Of a DNA stretch of 64,000 nucleotides, positions 8,635 through 17,956 are shown one piece after another. The stretch spans positions 2,790,001-2,854,000 of the forward strand of contig JAGPXD010000004.1 in NCBI GenBank assembly GCA_020746995.1, written 5' to 3'. The notes below the pieces were generated by a model. The model saw only the letters and a program-made list of their open reading frames with translations. It was not told the origin of the DNA and did not search any database. The DNA comes from Plectosphaerella cucumerina. Lineage: Eukaryota; Ascomycota; Sordariomycetes; Glomerellales; Plectosphaerellaceae. The first letter of the stretch is position 1. Each line of letters opens with the position of its first letter. Both the position numbers and the translations under genes were made by a program.

Positions 8635-9618
8635 ATGGCTCCCCTCATCACCAACATTTACACGGCGGACCCGTCGGCCCACGTCTTCGAGGGCAAGGTC
8701 TACATCTATCCGTCGCACGACCGCGAGACAGACATCCAGTTCAACGACAATGGCGACCAATACGACATGGCCGACTACCACGTCTTCAGCACCTCGTCGC
8801 TGGACCCGGCTGAGGAGCCTACGGACCACGGCGTCGTGCTCAAGACCGAGGACATCCCCTGGGTCTCCAAGCAGCTCTGGGCCCCCGACGCCGCCTTCAA
8901 GGACGGCAAGTACTTCCTCTTCTTCCCCGCCCGCGACAAGGAGGGCATCTTCCGCATCGGCGTCGCCGTCGGCGACCGCCCCGAGGGCCCCTTCACCCCG
9001 GACCCAGAGCCCATCCGCGGCTCCTACTCCATCGACCCGGCCTCCTTTGTCGACGACGACGGCCAGGCCTACCTCTACTTCGGCGGCCTCTGGGGCGGCC
9101 AGCTGCAGTGCTACCAAAAGGGCAACGATGTCTTCGAGGCCGACTGGCAGGGCCCCAAGGAGCCCACGGGCGAGGGCGTGCCCTCCATGGGCGCTCGCGT
9201 CGGTAAGCTCACAGACGACATGCACCAGTTCGCCTCGGACGTGCAGGAGGTCCAGATCCTCGACCCGGAAACGGGCGCCCCCATCCTCGCCGACGACCAC
9301 GACCGCCGCTTCTTCGAGGCCGCATGGGTCCACAAGCGCAACGGCCTCTATTACTTCTCCTACTCGACCGGAGACACCCATTACCTCTGCTACGCCACCA
9401 GCGAGAGTCCCCTTGGACCCTTCACCTACGGCGGCCGTATCCTCGAGCCCGTCCTCGGATGGACCACGCACCACTCCATCGTCGAGTTCCAGGGCCGCTG
9501 GTGGCTGTTCCACCACGACTGCGAGCTTAGCAAGGGTGTCGACCACCTGCGCTCCGTCAAGGTCAAGGAGATCTTCTACGACGATGCTGGAAAGATTGTG
9601 ACAGAGAAGCCTGAGTAG
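8635..9618 (+). CDS. Glycoside hydrolase family 43 protein, probably intracellular
   Basis: Intronless, 327 residues, a single five-bladed beta-propeller-sized GH43 domain. GH43 enzymes act on arabinans, arabinoxylans and xylo-oligosaccharides. The three acidic catalytic positions can be placed: D12 in TADPSAHVF (base), D134 in SIDPASFVDDDG (pKa modulator) and E228 in FFEAAWVHKRNG (acid). There is no signal peptide, so the enzyme should act on imported oligosaccharides in the cytosol. Lack of introns and secretion signal is compatible with bacterial origin, but codon use looks like the neighbours. The exact substrate cannot be read from sequence. The ATG at 8635 has a good CACCATGG context. 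Confidence 0.9.
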   Translation: MAPLITNIYTADPSAHVFEGKVYIYPSHDRETDIQFNDNGDQYDMADYHVFSTSSLDPAEEPTDHGVVLKTEDIPWVSKQLWAPDAAFKDGKYFLFFPARDKEGIFRIGVAVGDRPEGPFTPDPEPIRGSYSIDPASFVDDDGQAYLYFGGLWGGQLQCYQKGNDVFEADWQGPKEPTGEGVPSMGARVGKLTDDMHQFASDVQEVQILDPETGAPILADDHDRRFFEAAWVHKRNGLYYFSYSTGDTHYLCYATSESPLGPFTYGGRILEPVLGWTTHHSIVEFQGRWWLFHHDCELSKGVDHLRSVKVKEIFYDDAGKIVTEKPE

Positions 9619-9859
9619 ACGGCAGCCATTTTCGATGTTGAGAATTTAAGCAATGTGGTATTTTGAGCAATCCTTCTATCCAGACCATTTTCCAAACTTT
9701 GTTATGTGAACAGGCCCGCCGTAGTGCCAGCCTTCCCAGACCGAGTGGTATCCTAGCCGCTTCTAAGCCCAGACAAATGAAAAGGGGGGAACAAAGGGAA
9801 TAAGTAATGAAGTCTAGGCGAAGCGCCTTTCGAAAGAAGGAGAAGGAGAAGTAAAAGAT

Positions 9860-12800
9860 CTACCGCACGTCCGCCACACCAAGACGCAACTTCCCCAGGG
9901 CCGACTCGTACTTTGCCGGACTGTGGTCCATGAGCATGCTGGTCCCGAAGCGCGCCTCGCGGAACCTCGCCTCCACGTCCCGCACGTACTTGAACACGAC
10001 CCTCTGCGCCGGACGGCCAAAGTTTTCCTCCTCGGCGAGGAGGAAGGCGTCGCGGCGGAGGACCTTTGAGCTCTCGACGACGAAGACTTCCCCCGGCGGC
10101 AGCAGCTTCGGGTTCGTCATGCCGGCGCGAAGGCTCGTCAGTGCCGCCAGGGACCAGGGGCTCTCGCCGTCTGCGCCGGGGGACCGATTACCGCTGCTGC
10201 CACCCTGGTACCATCTATCGGCGATACCTGTCTGGAAGGCCTGGCGGATCTGATGCTTGAGCTCGACGCGGGCGTCATGGCCGTCGTTTTTGAAGGCCAG
10301 GGCTACGGCTTGGAAGTCGTGCAGCACCCCAAGGGAGAGGAAGGGCACCAGGTCGTTACCGTGGATGGTGCTCGTGATGAGGCCGCGGGTCGCCTTGCGC
10401 AGGGACGGGGACATTGTGCCTGGTGGACCGTAGGCGTAGACGTGCAGGGGGCGTCCGGAAGGGAGGCAGATGTGCGCGGGGTTATTATCGCCCTGGGGGT
10501 TGTAGGCGCCCGAGGTGAGGAGGCGGCGGTGTGGTTCGGCGGATGTGACGAAGCCAGTGCCCGTCGGGCTGGGCTCAGCCAGCATTGTTCCAAGAAGCGC
10601 TGTGACGGCGCCGCCGAGAGAGTGGCCGCAGAGAACGAGACCGTAGTCCTTAAACTCATCGAGAGCCTCTTTGAGCGTATACAGAATCCTACCATCTGCG
10701 CCGTACAGGAGCCGCCTTGCTGAGGCATGGACGCCCTTGTGGACCTGATATGCCCTGCCGCGCCAGTGGAGATCGTCGTAGTCGCAGGCCAGGTCAGCGA
10801 GGACGTCTTCGAACCCGAGCGTGCCTCGACATGCGAGAACGACGGCCTTAGACTCATGGTCCAGGGAGATGTAGTGTACCAGGGGAACGCCGGTGCCCGT
10901 GGAGCCTGTGGTGTCGGAACCGCCCTGGGTGTCGACAAAGGAGGCGAGAAGGACGCTTTCGGCTTGGATCTCAGTGTGGTGAGCGAAGGCGCGGATCTCG
11001 AGGTGGGTGTTCTCCAGGCTCTTGCTCTTCAAAGGCGGCATCGCGGCCGAGATGCCCATGACGTTGAGGAAGCGTGAGCCATATGAAGCCGAGGAGAAGC
11101 GCATAAACCGTGTCACGTTCCTGAGAAGGTGGAAAGACGGGAAGATGCCATCGAGTGTCCCGGCTCGGCGCAGTGTGTCGATGGCCTCCGAGTCGGTGTA
11201 GGCGCTCTTCGGGTGCATCGAGGAGAGGACCAGTGACGCTTGGGAGCCGCTGGTGGCGATGCTGTATAGGCTCAGGCTCGGGGTGTGACCTCTGTGCATG
11301 CCACGGCGGGTCCTAATCGATCGAGGCGAGGCGTGTACGTCGTTTTCCAGATCTCTGCTAGGCGTCTGTCGAAGGAAGCTGCTCGATGGCCGACGGCGGG
11401 GATACATGGGTGACGCCGGTGGCCCCATGTCTACGGAGTGAACCGAGAATGTATCCGTTTGCGACACGATGGAGTCGCGGCGACTCTCGTGTACGGAGAT
11501 GTAGCTGGCTCTTGATGAGCTGCGGGGGATGGTGGCCGGGTCCAAACCAGGGGGCTTCTCACGCTGATTAGACGCCTTGGTTGGCCCGGTGGCACGACTT
11601 GGTGTTGTACGGAAAGTTGGAATGGGCGGTCGCTGGAATGGCTTCTCAGGTGGCGGCGGCGGAAGACGCGATGTCTTCTTCTCCTTGGCTACTGACGAAG
11701 AGCTCCCGGAGCTGGCAGGGTCTTTGTGCCAGAGGTTTGACAGGTTCGAGACTGGAGCGCGCTTAAGGGCTTGCCTGATGCCAGTCTTCTTGTCTTTTGG
11801 CTTCTCCGACACGGGGTCTGTCTTTGCCTTGGGCAGCGGCTTGGCCAATGTCGAAGGGCTGGGACGCGCATTCTCTAGCCTAGGCTGCTTAGCCGGCAGA
11901 GGAGCGAGTGGTGTGCGCTGGCGCTTCTGGTTGGGTACGTTCTCGGGGCTGCTCTTTGCATGTGGCGGCGGCGAGGGTCTTCCGGGAGAGGGCCGGGGCG
12001 TTGTTGGACGCTTCATCTCTGGCATCGAGGGCTTACGGATGCCGGTTGGTCGGGGTGCCGTTGCCGCCTGGGGGGATCCTCCACTGGAGCTGACACGTCT
12101 CGGTAGGTGTGAAGAGTTCATGGCGTGGATGGGGAAGCGAGGGGGTAGCGGAGGTGGCGAGATGATAGGAGAGGCTTTGCCATTGTCACCATCGTCATCA
12201 CTATCCACAGACTCAACTACCGAGGCGGCATAGTCTTCGGAGGCAGCATGACCGCGGCAGTTTGTGCTCCGCGTCTTGGTCCGTGACACCTTGTAGACGA
12301 CTCGTTGCGTAGGTACGTCAGGAGAAAGAGCCGGCTGCCGTTGAACGAGATCGCCAGCCTGACTCGAGGTTGGCAGGAACTCTCGTTCAACAATTTCGAC
12401 CCCTGGCGGTGGCGACAAGACGGGTGATTCGGTGCCTTGGAAGTCAACGGTGATGGTCTTCTCGGTCACTGTCTTCGTCGATATCGAGACCTTGGCGTCG
12501 GCTGGCAGGGTCTGCATGATCTGACTGCGCAGTCTCGTCTCGGGCGACTCGTCATCGTCTTCATCGGAGCTGTCCTGGCTGCTGTGACGCTGGAGAGTGG
12601 CTAGGATGCTCGGGCTCGGTGTGGGGCCGGGCGTGGAGATGAGGATATTCGGCCGGGGATCCTGGTATGCGCCCTTATGGACGCCATACAGGCTGTCCTC
12701 GTGGACGTCGATGCGCTCGCCGTCGTTGAGGACGACGACGTCCCAGATAATCTCCTCATGGCCTAGGCGGCGGGATTCTTCCTCCTCGAGGCGCCAGCAC

Positions 12801-13438
12801 TTGCGCTGCAGGTAGGCCAAGGCGCAAAGGCCCATGACGAGGTCGACAACGCCGACCTGCTGGCCATCGGCGCCGGTGACGGGGTTCTGAAACTCGCGGC
12901 GGATCAGGGTGATGATGCTAGCAATTGCCCGGGAGGAGTCGGTAGAGCCGAAGAACTGATCGAGCGAGGTCAGGAGCAGCTGGCTGATATCGGAGAAGAT
13001 GGAAAAGGTGGTGCTGGTGACGTGAAAGCCGGTGGATGTCCAGAAGACGACTTGGGACATGGCGCGGTGCAGGTTCTCGAGGCTTCGCTCAATAACGGTC
13101 TCGGCATCGGCACGCGACAGATCGGACTGAGACCGCGAGAGCATCTCCTTGCCGGCGCGGGCGAGGATCCCCTCGAGGATGCTGCGGCCGAGCTCGAGGC
13201 TCGAGAGGGTCGTGACCCTGGCGGCATCGAAGCCATAGGAACCGATGAAGGTGCCAACACGGATGGCGAGGCAGCTTGAGCGTGTGGCGAGGCTAACGGC
13301 CGAGGCGATGTGGCTTGGGAAGACCGTTGGGCCCGCCTGGACGTTGGACACATGGGCGAGGTCAAGGGCTCGTGACTGGTCTTCGCCGCCCGAGTCGAGA
13401 TCTTCGTCATCAGAATCCATGGTCAGGAGTGAGGGCAC
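9860..13438 (-). CDS. Class 3 lipase (sn1-specific diacylglycerol lipase-like)
   Basis: One uninterrupted minus-strand frame, 1192 residues. The N-terminal 230 residues carry hydrophobic stretches (a possible membrane-associated region). They are followed by a long Pro/Ser-rich, basic, disordered region (about residues 280-770) with many SP/TP sites. The Lipase_3 domain lies about residues 840-1060: an ACRGTLGFEDVLADL oxyanion-loop region, then the nucleophile elbow GHSLGGA (Ser near residue 939). An Asp and a downstream His (HGNDLVPFLSLG; VLHDF) can complete the triad. Family members release fatty acids from diacylglycerol or other lipids. The start at 13438 is followed by a second Met six codons later, so the exact start is uncertain. 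Confidence 0.88.
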   Translation of the reverse strand: MPSLLTMDSDDEDLDSGGEDQSRALDLAHVSNVQAGPTVFPSHIASAVSLATRSSCLAIRVGTFIGSYGFDAARVTTLSSLELGRSILEGILARAGKEMLSRSQSDLSRADAETVIERSLENLHRAMSQVVFWTSTGFHVTSTTFSIFSDISQLLLTSLDQFFGSTDSSRAIASIITLIRREFQNPVTGADGQQVGVVDLVMGLCALAYLQRKCWRLEEEESRRLGHEEIIWDVVVLNDGERIDVHEDSLYGVHKGAYQDPRPNILISTPGPTPSPSILATLQRHSSQDSSDEDDDESPETRLRSQIMQTLPADAKVSISTKTVTEKTITVDFQGTESPVLSPPPGVEIVEREFLPTSSQAGDLVQRQPALSPDVPTQRVVYKVSRTKTRSTNCRGHAASEDYAASVVESVDSDDDGDNGKASPIISPPPLPPRFPIHAMNSSHLPRRVSSSGGSPQAATAPRPTGIRKPSMPEMKRPTTPRPSPGRPSPPPHAKSSPENVPNQKRQRTPLAPLPAKQPRLENARPSPSTLAKPLPKAKTDPVSEKPKDKKTGIRQALKRAPVSNLSNLWHKDPASSGSSSSVAKEKKTSRLPPPPPEKPFQRPPIPTFRTTPSRATGPTKASNQREKPPGLDPATIPRSSSRASYISVHESRRDSIVSQTDTFSVHSVDMGPPASPMYPRRRPSSSFLRQTPSRDLENDVHASPRSIRTRRGMHRGHTPSLSLYSIATSGSQASLVLSSMHPKSAYTDSEAIDTLRRAGTLDGIFPSFHLLRNVTRFMRFSSASYGSRFLNVMGISAAMPPLKSKSLENTHLEIRAFAHHTEIQAESVLLASFVDTQGGSDTTGSTGTGVPLVHYISLDHESKAVVLACRGTLGFEDVLADLACDYDDLHWRGRAYQVHKGVHASARRLLYGADGRILYTLKEALDEFKDYGLVLCGHSLGGAVTALLGTMLAEPSPTGTGFVTSAEPHRRLLTSGAYNPQGDNNPAHICLPSGRPLHVYAYGPPGTMSPSLRKATRGLITSTIHGNDLVPFLSLGVLHDFQAVALAFKNDGHDARVELKHQIRQAFQTGIADRWYQGGSSGNRSPGADGESPWSLAALTSLRAGMTNPKLLPPGEVFVVESSKVLRRDAFLLAEEENFGRPAQRVVFKYVRDVEARFREARFGTSMLMDHSPAKYESALGKLRLGVADVR

Positions 13439-14189
13439 GAGTCAAGTCGGGTGGTGCCAGTGATTCGAGAGAGGCCCCGACAGGAAGGGCGATCGATAGG
13501 TGGGTGGTAAGGTAAGATACAGATAAAGCACAAGTAGTACAGGTAGGCACAGATAGGAAGGAAGGGTTCTAGGTAGATTGAGAACGAGTTGTGGTCCGCA
13601 CGAGCGGGGGACGGCGACATCTCGACGGACGGGGCCTGTCTAGGTTCGATCCGACTATTGACATGGAGTTGCCACTGGAATGGGGGTTGAAAGTTGTTGG
13701 GCTGGACTCCGAGTCGGGAGCATGGACGCATGGAGGGGTCATTGGATGGGCCGTGTTCAGTGCATGTTTCGACATGTGACGGGCGGGCGAGGACATGTCA
13801 CGTGGCAGTTGGGGATCCGTGCGCAATGACGACGGAGGACGAGGAAGGAACGACCCACGATGATGACCTGGCGCTGCAGTTGCTCTCCCGTGCGACAGGC
13901 ACCACTGGAATGGCATGTCCTGGATTTCCCGATAACACACAGCATGTGTTCGATTGGCTCATGACGTCCTGATAGAGGCCCGAGTGGGTTGTGGGCATAT
14001 CGACTGCCCGACCAAAGCAAACTTGCCAGGGGCATCTTGCCCCTGAACCCTGATTACCTCAGCTGTATCTGGATGACTTTACGTTCAGGTTGGGCATGGC
14101 AATGACCCAGGTTTCTCGCCGATTGCTCTGCCAAGCATCACCCTTCAGACCCAGCTCCTTCCCGTCTTCAAACCCAGCAACGCCTCGCG
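13439..14189. other. Gene-free divergent promoter region
   Basis: Between the minus-strand lipase start and the plus-strand unknown gene. No coding evidence; short frames are mirror shadows. Confidence 0.5.
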
Positions 14190-15239
14190 ATGAATCCCTA
14201 CGACCCGCCACCGTGCAAAACCATTGGAAGCCACAACTTCACGGTCCTCATGGACCGGGCCATAACGTCGCAGGGGCACACCCTCCACGACTGGCTCAGA
14301 CACTTTCTCGACTTTGGAAGCTTCTGTCACCTGGATACCAATCATGACCATTGCTGGGGCGCGGACATTGTCCGGGTTTCGTACGATGACGACGAGCTGT
14401 TTGCGCGCGCCGTCCGTGCCATCCGCCGCCTAATGCTTGTCAGTATTTCCTGGCAACATGCCAGATGGGTGCAACGCGACATTGAGGAGAAGAACCACCC
14501 GCCCGAGCCGCTGCCCGTCGAGCGTGACTTCTCCGCCACTCACTCGCCCTCCAACGCGCCTCTCTATGCCGAATGGTACCGCGAGATGATACGCCAGCAC
14601 ACGGACGCGAGCCCGCCCGGGCACAGAGTCACTCTCCCCGATATAGTCGCGGCTGAGCTGCGCTGGATGCACCACAATATCGTCATCGAGGACCGCGCGG
14701 CCCTCGACGGTGCCGATCCGGCCGCGGCCTGGCTGTACCAACACGAGCGTGCTAAGAAGCTGAACCTCGTGATATCTGCACGTGGCGGCTTCTTCGTCTA
14801 CCTTGACCAGGAGGCGATCGAGAGGCTTGCCCAGGTGCCCGACGACGAGGCCGTATGGGCCTCCATGACATTGGACGAGCAGATCGTACTGGCTTGGGGG
14901 AACTGGGTCAAGATTATCGATGTAGAGGGTCGCATCGACTCGGACGATAGCGAAGACGAGGGACTCGAGCAGGGGATTTCTGACGAACCCAGGAACAGGC
15001 GGCGGCTCCGGCTGGCCAATTGGTTTCCATTCCTTGTCGAACAGGCCGATAGGGATATGGCAACAATGTCCTTTGAACCACAAGGCGACGAGAGTGGAAC
15101 GCTTGACTTGGAGTGGAGATTGAGCCCGAAGACAGGCATCTATCTCCCGGGGAAGGAGGAGCGGTTCAAGGCAGGCTGTGAGCGTGTCAACGACCCGGCG
15201 AAAGCAAGATTGCCAGGGTTCTGGTGTACTGCTCCATGA
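14190..15239 (+). CDS. Hypothetical protein, 349 residues
   Basis: Intronless and not recognised. It begins MNPYDPPPC and has no signal peptide or membrane segment. The composition is that of a soluble alpha-rich protein: many Trp (WLRHFLDF, WVQRDIEEKNH, WMHHNIVIEDRAAL), Asp/Glu patches (DSDDSEDEG near residue 255) and a basic RNRRRLRLANW. The middle part (LPDIVAAELRWMHHN) looks helical. The frame is long and codon-biased like neighbouring genes, so I take it as real. Function is unknown. Confidence 0.7.
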   Translation: MNPYDPPPCKTIGSHNFTVLMDRAITSQGHTLHDWLRHFLDFGSFCHLDTNHDHCWGADIVRVSYDDDELFARAVRAIRRLMLVSISWQHARWVQRDIEEKNHPPEPLPVERDFSATHSPSNAPLYAEWYREMIRQHTDASPPGHRVTLPDIVAAELRWMHHNIVIEDRAALDGADPAAAWLYQHERAKKLNLVISARGGFFVYLDQEAIERLAQVPDDEAVWASMTLDEQIVLAWGNWVKIIDVEGRIDSDDSEDEGLEQGISDEPRNRRRLRLANWFPFLVEQADRDMATMSFEPQGDESGTLDLEWRLSPKTGIYLPGKEERFKAGCERVNDPAKARLPGFWCTAP

Positions 15240-16095
15240 CCAGCTGGACTTCGACAACAAGACGGCAAAAAACATACGACACCGGGCATTCGCTGGTCGT
15301 CACCGACCCAACTACTACTCCGGCCCTCATTGGCTTGACGATGGGAGAGCGGACGGGATCCCGTATTTTCCAATGGGTATGGTCGTATGTGATAGCTCGC
15401 AGAGTCGTGGGGCATTGTGGAGGACGAAAATTGCGGCAGGACGACAGACTGGTCGGTCTGCAGGAAATATCTTCAGAGCCTGTGGCTGAAGAGACAGTCG
15501 CACCCTTTGGCGTTCTATTCATAGCATACAGGCGGCCCACTCTAGGGGGCAAATGCGGTGGAGGCTGAGCTGCCCGACCTCCCGTCCAGGCGGGAGCTGC
15601 AAGGGCCGACAGGGTCCAGGGCCTCTGCTTCCTGGGTCGTCCCTGGCCTGGCCAGGGGTTTTGCAGCTCTAAAACCTAAGAGCAGGGGAGCTCCGACCTG
15701 CTCTTTCTGCCGCACCCAGCAACGATCGCCGCGACCAAGCCAAGCGCGGCGCGGGTACAACCCGGCGAGCCCGTGAGTCCGCCAGCCAGCCCGCTTCAGC
15801 TCGTAAAGCGCGCGGGTCACACTGGACACAATTGGATGAGGCTGGGCTGGGCTGGGCTGGTGAGATCAACAAGTCGAGAAATAGCCCCGCGTTCCCCCTC
15901 GACCAAGCATCGACACTTTTGTCTTTCCATTCATTCCAACCAAACCCTCGATCAGCCCGACGACGATACCCCTCGATCAACCTTTGCAACAGCCAATTGG
16001 CCTCTTTCATCGAACTTGCTACACTCGCTTTCAAACACCACAATCGAACTCCATCTCGAACTCTGACTCGAAATCCCCCCTCGCACACCGCAAAA
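15240..16095. other. Gene-free interval with leader of GNA1
   Basis: Holds the promoter of GNA1. Contains a short run of CTGGG units (about 15841-15861) and then a pyrimidine- and A-rich leader. An open frame from 15832 runs through the GNA1 start in phase, but its first part looks like untranslated leader. Confidence 0.5.
15841..15861. repeat. (GGGCT)n short tandem repeat
   Basis: About four copies of a 5-bp unit in the GNA1 upstream region. Confidence 0.8.
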
Positions 16096-16685
16096 ATGTC
16101 CGACGCAGGCCTCTTCTCCTCCGACCTCATCTCTCCTGAGGTCTCCGCCAACCTCCCCGAGGGCTACATCATCCGCGCCCTGCGCCGCTCCGACTACAAC
16201 ACTGGCTTCCTCGACTGCCTGCGCGTCCTGACCACCGTCGGCGACATCCCCGAGGACAAGTTCCAGGGCCAGTACGACTGGTTCGCATCCTCCGGCAGCT
16301 ACTACATCATTGTCGTCGAGGATACCTCCAAGGGCGCCGTCGTCGGCACCGGCGCTCTCATCGTCGAGCGCAAGTTGTGCGTACCAATTGCCTCTGACAC
16401 CCCGCCTATCCTGCTTCCTCTGCTGACACGTTTCCCCTCCCCAGCATCCACAACCTTGGCGCCGTCGGCCACATCGAGGACATTGCTGTCGCAAAGGACC
16501 AGCAAGGCAAGAAGCTCGGCCTGCGCATCATCCAGGCCCTCGACTTTGTCGCCGAAAAGGTCGGCTGCTACAAGAGCATCCTCGACTGCAGTGAGGCCAA
16601 CGAGGGCTTCTACGTCAAGTGCGGCTTCCGGAGGGCCGGCCTGCAAATGGCACACTACTACGAGGGACCCAAGAGTAAGGCCTGA
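16096..16685 (+). CDS. gna1: Glucosamine 6-phosphate N-acetyltransferase
   Basis: Transfers acetyl from acetyl-CoA to glucosamine-6-phosphate in UDP-GlcNAc synthesis, feeding chitin, N-glycan and GPI assembly. Two exons: 16096-16376 and 16445-16685, 173 residues. The 68-nt intron (donor GTGCGT, acceptor CAG) joins VERK-F to IHNLGAVGHIEDIAV. GNAT features: RALRRSDYNTGFLDCLRVLTTVGD at the N-terminus, GTGALIVERKF on beta strand 3-4, acetyl-CoA loop DQQGKKLG and the C-terminal SILDCSEANEGFYVKCGF. Length matches fungal Gna1. The start is the ATG in CAAAAATGTC, which gives the usual short N-terminus. Confidence 0.95.
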
Positions 16686-17682
16686 GCAGGCTCTGCCCGG
16701 CCTTGACACTTTTCATCATTTTGCGTTACATATCTTTTGGCTTTTTCCCCGCGACCCATCGGGTAGAGAGCGTGCAGCGTCGGGTCTTTTGGATAGAGGC
16801 GCCGCTGTCGTTGCTGCTACAGGCTGTCTAGGCCTTTGCGGAACGAGTGCTGATGCTGGCGGTGCACCCAGGCTCCAGGCTATAGACGAGCCTCGACGAA
16901 TCCTCGCTTACAGGCGAGGTAATAGACATCTTGTCCATCTTCCAACGCATCTTACTTTTCTCCGCCGGTCTGCTGGGGCTTACATTCCGGCCTGCACGGT
17001 CAGGTTTTGCTGACTCCAGAACCACACCAAGCCAGCTGATGCCAGCGCATCTTTCCTCACTCGCCAAGCTACCTTACTCGTCCCGATGCACGGACAGCTC
17101 GAATGACGCTCCTGCGTGCAACGGGCGGCGCGAGGCTCCGGATCCAGGGGCTCGACCGAGCGCCCAGACAAAGAACGGTCGAATTGGCCAATTCTGGGCT
17201 CCAACGCCGCCTTTGTCACCCCATTGCCAATTGTCACATGCAAATGTCACTGTGAATGGCCACTCCAGAGATACGTCCCTCCAGTGGCCTCCACTGCCGT
17301 GACAGCCGTGACAGCTTCCCCCGCGTCGCAGGACGAGTCAAGACGCGCCCTCGTCCGGCCAAGAGTCGCACGAGAGGGGGGCCCAATCTCGTCCCGGAAA
17401 GACAGCGTGTTGACTCGGACGGGTTCAGAGAAAAGAGAGAGACCGACTCCAGACCTCAAATGTCCGTGTCCAGTTCCCGGCTGTTTACAAATAACGGCCC
17501 GTCCCCGTGTGTGTGCCTTCGGACTCCGGATATCCCCAACCTTCGACCGCTCCCCGCCTGATATCCGTGTCCGGTCCGTGACCATCATACTTCTGCCAAT
17601 CGCTCTGGCAGCTCCGTCGTCGACGACCATATTTAGCAAACACCTTATCTCCCCGTCCCTGCCTCCTGGCATATTAGACCAA
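16686..17682. other. Gene-free interval upstream of ayg1-like gene
   Basis: No convincing gene. Should contain the GNA1 3' end and the promoter of the hydrolase gene. Confidence 0.5.
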
Positions 17683-17940
17683 ATGATTCCCGCGTCACAC
17701 AACATGTTTGACGACCTCGCCAGGGCTTTCCACAAAGTGCGCGTCGCCTCGATTCAGTCAGAGTATGTTCTTTCTCGAGGATGAAAGGTCTGAAATACGG
17801 CAACTAACGCTCCTGGCAGTATCCTTGGCGAACAGCCGGCTCTCATCAGACGCCGCAGCATCAACAGAGTCAAAATCGTCCACTCCAGGCTCGGAGGTCC
17901 CCAGTTCGCAAGGAAACGAGTCATTCGGGTGCTCTCATAA
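17683..17940 (+). other. Spliced upstream ORF in the ayg1-like leader
   Basis: A GTATGT...CTAACGCTCCTGGCAG intron at 17763-17819 looks genuine. Splicing it leaves a 66-codon ORF (ATG 17683; or 59 codons from the ATG at 17704) that ends at TAA 17938-17940, only 16 nt before the main ATG at 17957 and in another frame. The peptide is basic and has no known match. It is either a 5' UTR intron with a uORF or a small separate gene. Confidence 0.4.
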
Positions 17941-17956
17941 CTTCAACCATCACACA

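Noticed and set aside
8470..9546. 358-codon minus-strand frame opposite the GH43 gene
   Set aside because: It is the antisense shadow of a clear GH43 gene and has Val/Gly/Asp-biased composition without family features.
15832..17013. 393-codon frame covering GNA1
   Set aside because: Starts in leader sequence and reads through the GNA1 intron into the wrong frame; the spliced model matches the family end to end.
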